8,588 nt of DNA, taken from positions 1 to 8,588 of the forward strand of contig JAEXBC010000074.1 of NCBI GenBank assembly GCA_023457875.1. The letters are read 5' to 3'. Every line of letters starts with the position of its first letter. Positions within the stretch are counted from its first letter, which is position 1. The position numbers and the translations under genes are program-made. The notes under the pieces are model-generated. The model worked only from the letters and a program-made list of their open reading frames with translations, had not been told where the DNA came from and did not search any database. Shown one piece after another: positions 6,385 through 8,588 of the stretch. This stretch comes from Bacillota bacterium (GTDB taxonomy: Bacteria; Bacillota; Clostridia; Lachnospirales; Cellulosilyticaceae).

Positions 6385-6627
6385 TTATTGATTGGGTTCT
6401 GTAATAAACATATGAAGGTCTTTGATAATATCGTCAGCACACTGGTCATTATAGATATCTAAGCGTAAAACTTTACTTAAATCAAGACTGAAAATACCCA
6501 TTATTGATTTAGCATCAATAATATATCTACCAGATGATAAGTCAAAATCACTATCATAAATGTTTATTATATTAACAAATTGCTTCACTTTATCAATTGA
6601 ATTGAGTGAAATATAAACAGATTTCAT
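6385..6627 (-). CDS. HPr-like protein lacking the His15 site (Crh-like logic)
   Basis: 80-aa cytosolic protein of the HPr fold. Residues 24-50 align well with HPr, most clearly DAKSIMGIFSLDLSK (38-52) against the HPr regulatory-serine segment N-x-KSIMGVMSLGI, which makes Ser41 the counterpart of Ser46. Counting back, the HPr active-site H-A-R-P-A falls on S-I-D-K-V (10-14), so the phosphate-carrying His is absent and the protein cannot act as a normal PTS phosphocarrier. Proteins of this kind are usually annotated HPr family in Clostridia. By analogy with Bacillus Crh, which also lost His15, a regulatory role through Ser phosphorylation is possible, but that is inference. ATG at 6627-6625 has a near-ideal AAGGAGGAG SD (6641-6633). 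The gene is convergent with thiI, divergent from mtaB, and has its own promoter. Confidence 0.85.
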   Translation of the reverse strand: MKSVYISLNSIDKVKQFVNIINIYDSDFDLSSGRYIIDAKSIMGIFSLDLSKVLRLDIYNDQCADDIIKDLHMFITEPNQ

Positions 6628-6665
6628 GTGCGCTCCTCCTTAATTGTATCTCATAATAGTATGGT

Positions 6666-6685
6666 CATTTATAGAATGATAAATG
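6666..6685. repeat. Inverted repeat between the HPr-like and mtaB genes
   Basis: CATTTAT (6666-6672) and ATAAATG (6679-6685) form a perfect 7-bp inverted repeat around a 6-nt centre. It begins just past the predicted start site of the HPr-like transcript (about 6687) and lies upstream of any mtaB promoter, so an operator role is possible. Both arms are AT-rich, so chance is a real alternative. Confidence 0.35.
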
Positions 6686-6693
6686 TTACTTGT

Positions 6694-6722
6694 ATGATAT
6701 AGTTTATGTAAAGGAATGTCAA
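6694..6722 (-). promoter_or_regulatory. Sigma-A-type promoter of the HPr-like gene
   Basis: On the minus strand a perfect TTGACA (6722-6717) and TATCAT (6699-6694) are separated by 17 nt. Transcription would begin near 6687, with a leader of about 60 nt. On the plus strand the overlapping TATGAT (6693-6698) or TATAGT (6698-6703) could be the -10 of mtaB, but no convincing -35 precedes either, so I call only the minus-strand promoter. Confidence 0.75.
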
Positions 6723-6740
6723 TATTAAAGAGGTGATAAA

Positions 6741-8042
6741 TTGAAAAAGGTAGCCTTCTATACATTGGGCTGTAAAGTTAATCAATATGATACGGAGGCG
6801 GTATTAGAACAATTTGTGCAAGCTGGCTATGAAGTGGTGGATTTTCACCAGTGCGCAGATGTTTATGTGGTGAATACATGTACCGTTACCCATTTAAGTG
6901 ATAGAAAATGCAGGCAGATGCTTAGAAAAACAAAAAAAATTAATGCCCAAAGCATACTAGTAGCAATGGGATGCTATGCTCAAATTGCAGCAGACAAAAT
7001 CAAAGAAGAGGTTGAAGAAATCGATATTATTGTAGGCACGAATAAGCGTAGTGAAATGGTTGCCTTAGTAGAAAGTTTTAAAAGGCAGCAGATGCAAACC
7101 ATCAATACAGTTACGAACATCATGGAGATCGATGAATTTGAAGAGCTTCAAATCTCAGATATGGGTGAAAGAACAAGGGTCTATATCAAGGTGCAGGAAG
7201 GATGTAATAATTATTGTAGCTATTGCATTATTCCCTATACCCGAGGCAAAATAAGAAGTAGAAAGGAAGAGCAAGTTGTCAAAGAAGCAACAAGACTTGC
7301 ACATCTTGGATTCAAAGAAATTATTTTAGCAGGAATACATGTGTTAGCTTATGGGAAAGATTTAGGTAACACCAATCTTATCACACTTTTAAAGCGGGTT
7401 CATGAAATTAGTGGTATTGAACGTATTCGTATGAGTTCTATTGAGCCCATTGCTATCACAGATGAATTTATTGAAGCGCTTAGTCAAATGCCTAAGATTT
7501 GTCATCATTTTCACCTATCATTACAAAGTGGAAGTGATTCTGTTCTAAAACGTATGAATCGAAAGTATACCACGTTAGAATATCAGCATAGTGTAGAGAG
7601 GTTACGAAAGCTATGGCCTGATGTAGCCATTACAACCGATATCATCGTTGGTTTTCCTGGAGAAACAGATGAAGAATTTGAAGAAACACTTGAGTTTATT
7701 AAAAAGGTTCAGCTTGCTCAAATTCATATTTTCCCCTATTCTTCACGAGAGGGCACACCCGCTGCTAAAATGAAACCACAGGTGCCCTCGCAGGTAAAAG
7801 AGGAACGTGCCAAAGGTCTAGCGAAGGTGGAAAAAGCCTTAAGATTAGCCTATATGCAGCAATTTATTGGTCGTGAAATGGAAGTCCTTTTTGAAAAGTA
7901 TCACGCTAAAGAGGTGACAGGCTATACAAGTAATTATTTAAAGGTAAAGGTGCCAGCTGATGAAACCATAGAAAACACCCTTCAAAAGGTAACCATCAAA
8001 GGGATAGATGATGATTTCACATTAATTGGCTTATTAAAGTAA
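6741..8042 (+). CDS. mtaB: tRNA t6A37 methylthiotransferase MtaB
   Basis: Radical-SAM enzyme that converts t6A at position 37 of tRNA to ms2t6A, improving decoding of ANN codons. 433 aa, normal for the family. TTG at 6741 is the start, supported by an excellent AAAGAGGTGAT SD at 6728-6738 and by the family N-terminus KVAFYTLGCKVNQYD. The UPF0004 domain carries three cluster Cys: Cys11, Cys47 (NTCTVT) and Cys78 (GCYAQ). The radical-SAM core has Cys155, Cys159 and Cys162 (CNNYCSYC) followed by IIPYTRGKIRSR, the MtaB-type continuation. A TRAM RNA-binding domain occupies about 370-433. GCKVNQYD and SSIEP separate it from MiaB and RimO. In Bacillus it follows rsmE in the heat-shock cluster; here it is about 3.2 kb away behind four inserted genes and must use its own promoter or distant read-through. 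Confidence 0.96.
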   Translation: MKKVAFYTLGCKVNQYDTEAVLEQFVQAGYEVVDFHQCADVYVVNTCTVTHLSDRKCRQMLRKTKKINAQSILVAMGCYAQIAADKIKEEVEEIDIIVGTNKRSEMVALVESFKRQQMQTINTVTNIMEIDEFEELQISDMGERTRVYIKVQEGCNNYCSYCIIPYTRGKIRSRKEEQVVKEATRLAHLGFKEIILAGIHVLAYGKDLGNTNLITLLKRVHEISGIERIRMSSIEPIAITDEFIEALSQMPKICHHFHLSLQSGSDSVLKRMNRKYTTLEYQHSVERLRKLWPDVAITTDIIVGFPGETDEEFEETLEFIKKVQLAQIHIFPYSSREGTPAAKMKPQVPSQVKEERAKGLAKVEKALRLAYMQQFIGREMEVLFEKYHAKEVTGYTSNYLKVKVPADETIENTLQKVTIKGIDDDFTLIGLLK

Positions 8043-8067
8043 ATTCAAAAATAATATATATTTTGTA

Positions 8068-8102
8068 TATAGTTTTGTGACAAAATATGGTATACTTATG
8101 AT
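8068..8102 (+). promoter_or_regulatory. Promoter region of ireB-ruvX with an extended -10
   Basis: TGGTATACT at 8088-8096 is a TGn extended -10. The hexamer at -35 spacing (8068-8073, TATAGT) is poor, which extended -10 promoters tolerate. Alternatively TTGTGA (8075-8080) and TATGAT (8097-8102) with a 16-nt spacer could serve. No good terminator separates mtaB from here, only AT-rich sequence, so read-through may also contribute. Confidence 0.55.
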
Positions 8103-8135
8103 TAAACAAGGTTGAGCTATTGGAAGGTGATCACA

Positions 8136-8387
8136 ATGGAAAATATGAATGAAACCATGCAATTTCATTTAGAAGGTTTAGAAAAATCTTCAACTAGAGA
8201 AATACTATTAGATGTTTATGTTGCGTTAGAAGAAAAGGGTTATCATCCCATTAATCAAATAGTAGGATATATTATGTCCGGAGACCCAACTTATATCACA
8301 AGCCATAATGGGGCGAGAAATAAGATTCGTAAGTTAGAAAGAGATGAGATACTAGAGGAATTAGTGACTTATTATCTGAAACGCTAA
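8136..8387 (+). CDS. ireB: IreB family regulatory phosphoprotein (UPF0297)
   Basis: Small cytosolic protein (83 aa, usual family size 80-90). In Enterococcus faecalis IreB is a negative regulator of cephalosporin resistance and is phosphorylated on N-terminal threonines by the Ser/Thr kinase IreK (PASTA-kinase pathway). The ATG at 8136 follows GGAAGGTGATC at 8122-8132; an in-frame TTG at 8112 would add eight residues and swallow the SD, so it was rejected. Family signatures: NETMQF at 5-10 with Thr7 as the likely phospho-site, [16 protein letters not shown] at 21-36, then [17 protein letters not shown], and the C-terminal [18 protein letters not shown]. ruvX follows, the conserved order in Firmicutes (yrzL-yrrK in Bacillus). 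The phosphorylation role is transferred from Enterococcus, not shown here. Confidence 0.95.
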   Translation: MENMNETMQFHLEGLEKSSTREILLDVYVALEEKGYHPINQIVGYIMSGDPTYITSHNGARNKIRKLERDEILEELVTYYLKR

Positions 8388-8391
8388 AACT

Positions 8392-8421
8392 GGCTGTAGG
8401 GTTTATCTCTACAGCTTTTTT
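8392..8421 (+). terminator. Terminator-like hairpin between ireB and ruvX
   Basis: Bases 8392-8401 pair with 8407-8416 in a 10-bp stem with two G-U pairs, a 5-nt loop and six T at 8416-8421. The ruvX SD starts only three bases later. Inferred effect: partial termination sets ruvX below ireB, since no separate promoter fits between hairpin and SD. Confidence 0.8.
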
Positions 8422-8435
8422 ATAGGAGGCACAAT

Positions 8436-8588
8436 GTGCGTATATTAGGATTAGATTTTGGCACAAAGACAACGGGAGTAGCAGTTAGTGATCCTTTAGG
8501 ATGGACTGCTCAAGGAATAACTACAATAAAGAGGACAAAGAAGGAAAAGGATTTAGAAGAAATAAAAAGAAGATGTATTGAATATTCG
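8436..8588 (+). CDS. ruvX: RuvX/YqgF family nuclease (putative pre-16S rRNA nuclease), 5' part
   Basis: The first 51 codons of a gene that runs off the window. GTG at 8436 is the start, 6 nt after AGGAGG at 8424-8429. The nearby ATG at 8434 is out of frame and hits a stop after four codons. The N-terminus [18 protein letters not shown] is the RNase H-fold signature of the family, with Asp7 the expected first metal-binding catalytic residue. Many members have K-R/T-I-G where this has K-T-T-G. Members process the 5' end of pre-16S rRNA; a Holliday-junction resolvase role was proposed earlier from the fold. Position after ireB is the conserved arrangement. Catalytic residues further along cannot be seen. 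Confidence 0.95.
   Translation, partial: MRILGLDFGTKTTGVAVSDPLGWTAQGITTIKRTKKEKDLEEIKRRCIEYS

Noticed and set aside
8046..8065. AT-rich potential hairpin after mtaB (CAAAA...TTTTG)
   Set aside because: Only five A-T/C-G pairs around a long AT loop; too weak to call a terminator.
8112..8135. In-frame TTG start for ireB
   Set aside because: It would make the strong SD at 8122-8132 coding, and the extra residues are not family-like.
1..8588. Mobile elements, CRISPR arrays, tRNA/rRNA genes, riboswitches, attachment sites
   Set aside because: No transposase or integrase motifs, no spaced direct repeats, no cloverleaf or rRNA sequence, and all intergenic gaps are under 170 bases with the contents described.

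Overview
The window comes from a low-GC Firmicute, almost certainly a member of class Clostridia. The pointers are the AT-rich DNA, strong AGGAGG-type ribosome binding sites, GTG and TTG start codons, the order dnaK-dnaJ-prmA-rsmE, and an ireB-ruvX pair. A Lachnospirales/Cellulosilyticum-like host is my guess only. There is no sign of a prophage, insertion sequence, CRISPR array, tRNA or rRNA gene. The content is mostly housekeeping: protein folding, ribosome and tRNA modification, sulfur transfer and cell-envelope signalling.

Layout. Positions 1-1443: the 3' end of dnaK, a hairpin, then dnaJ and a bidirectional terminator. Positions 1473-1845: a small minus-strand gene for a one-helix membrane protein, and a divergent intergenic region with two good sigma-A-type promoters and a 19-bp inverted repeat touching the prmA -35 box. 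Positions 1846-3970: prmA (L11 methyltransferase), rsmE (16S rRNA methyltransferase) and a CheY-type response regulator overlapping rsmE by 1 nt, closed by a terminator. Positions 3994-6382: a NifS-type cysteine desulfurase and thiI, overlapping by 4 nt, closed by a strong terminator shared with the convergent gene. Positions 6385-6740: a minus-strand HPr-like gene with its own promoter. Positions 6741-8042: mtaB (tRNA methylthiotransferase), starting with TTG. Positions 8088-8588: an extended -10 promoter, ireB, a terminator-like hairpin, and the 5' part of ruvX.

How the genes fit together. In Bacillus subtilis the heat-shock cluster runs dnaK-dnaJ-prmA(yqeT)-rsmE(yqeU)-mtaB(yqeV). The same genes are here in the same order but interrupted twice: by the small membrane-protein gene between dnaJ and prmA, and by cheY-like, nifS-like, thiI and HPr-like genes between rsmE and mtaB. 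The desulfurase probably feeds persulfide sulfur to ThiI for 4-thiouridine in tRNA (and possibly thiamine). ThiI here lacks the C-terminal rhodanese domain, which fits a dedicated partner. MtaB adds another tRNA thiolation, so much of the window concerns translation-apparatus modification.

The points most worth a second look are the HPr-like protein, which keeps the Ser46 region but has lost the His15 motif (Crh-like logic), the CheY-like gene tightly coupled to rsmE, the unknown small membrane protein, and the palindrome at the prmA promoter. I do not see a clear, wholly new system.
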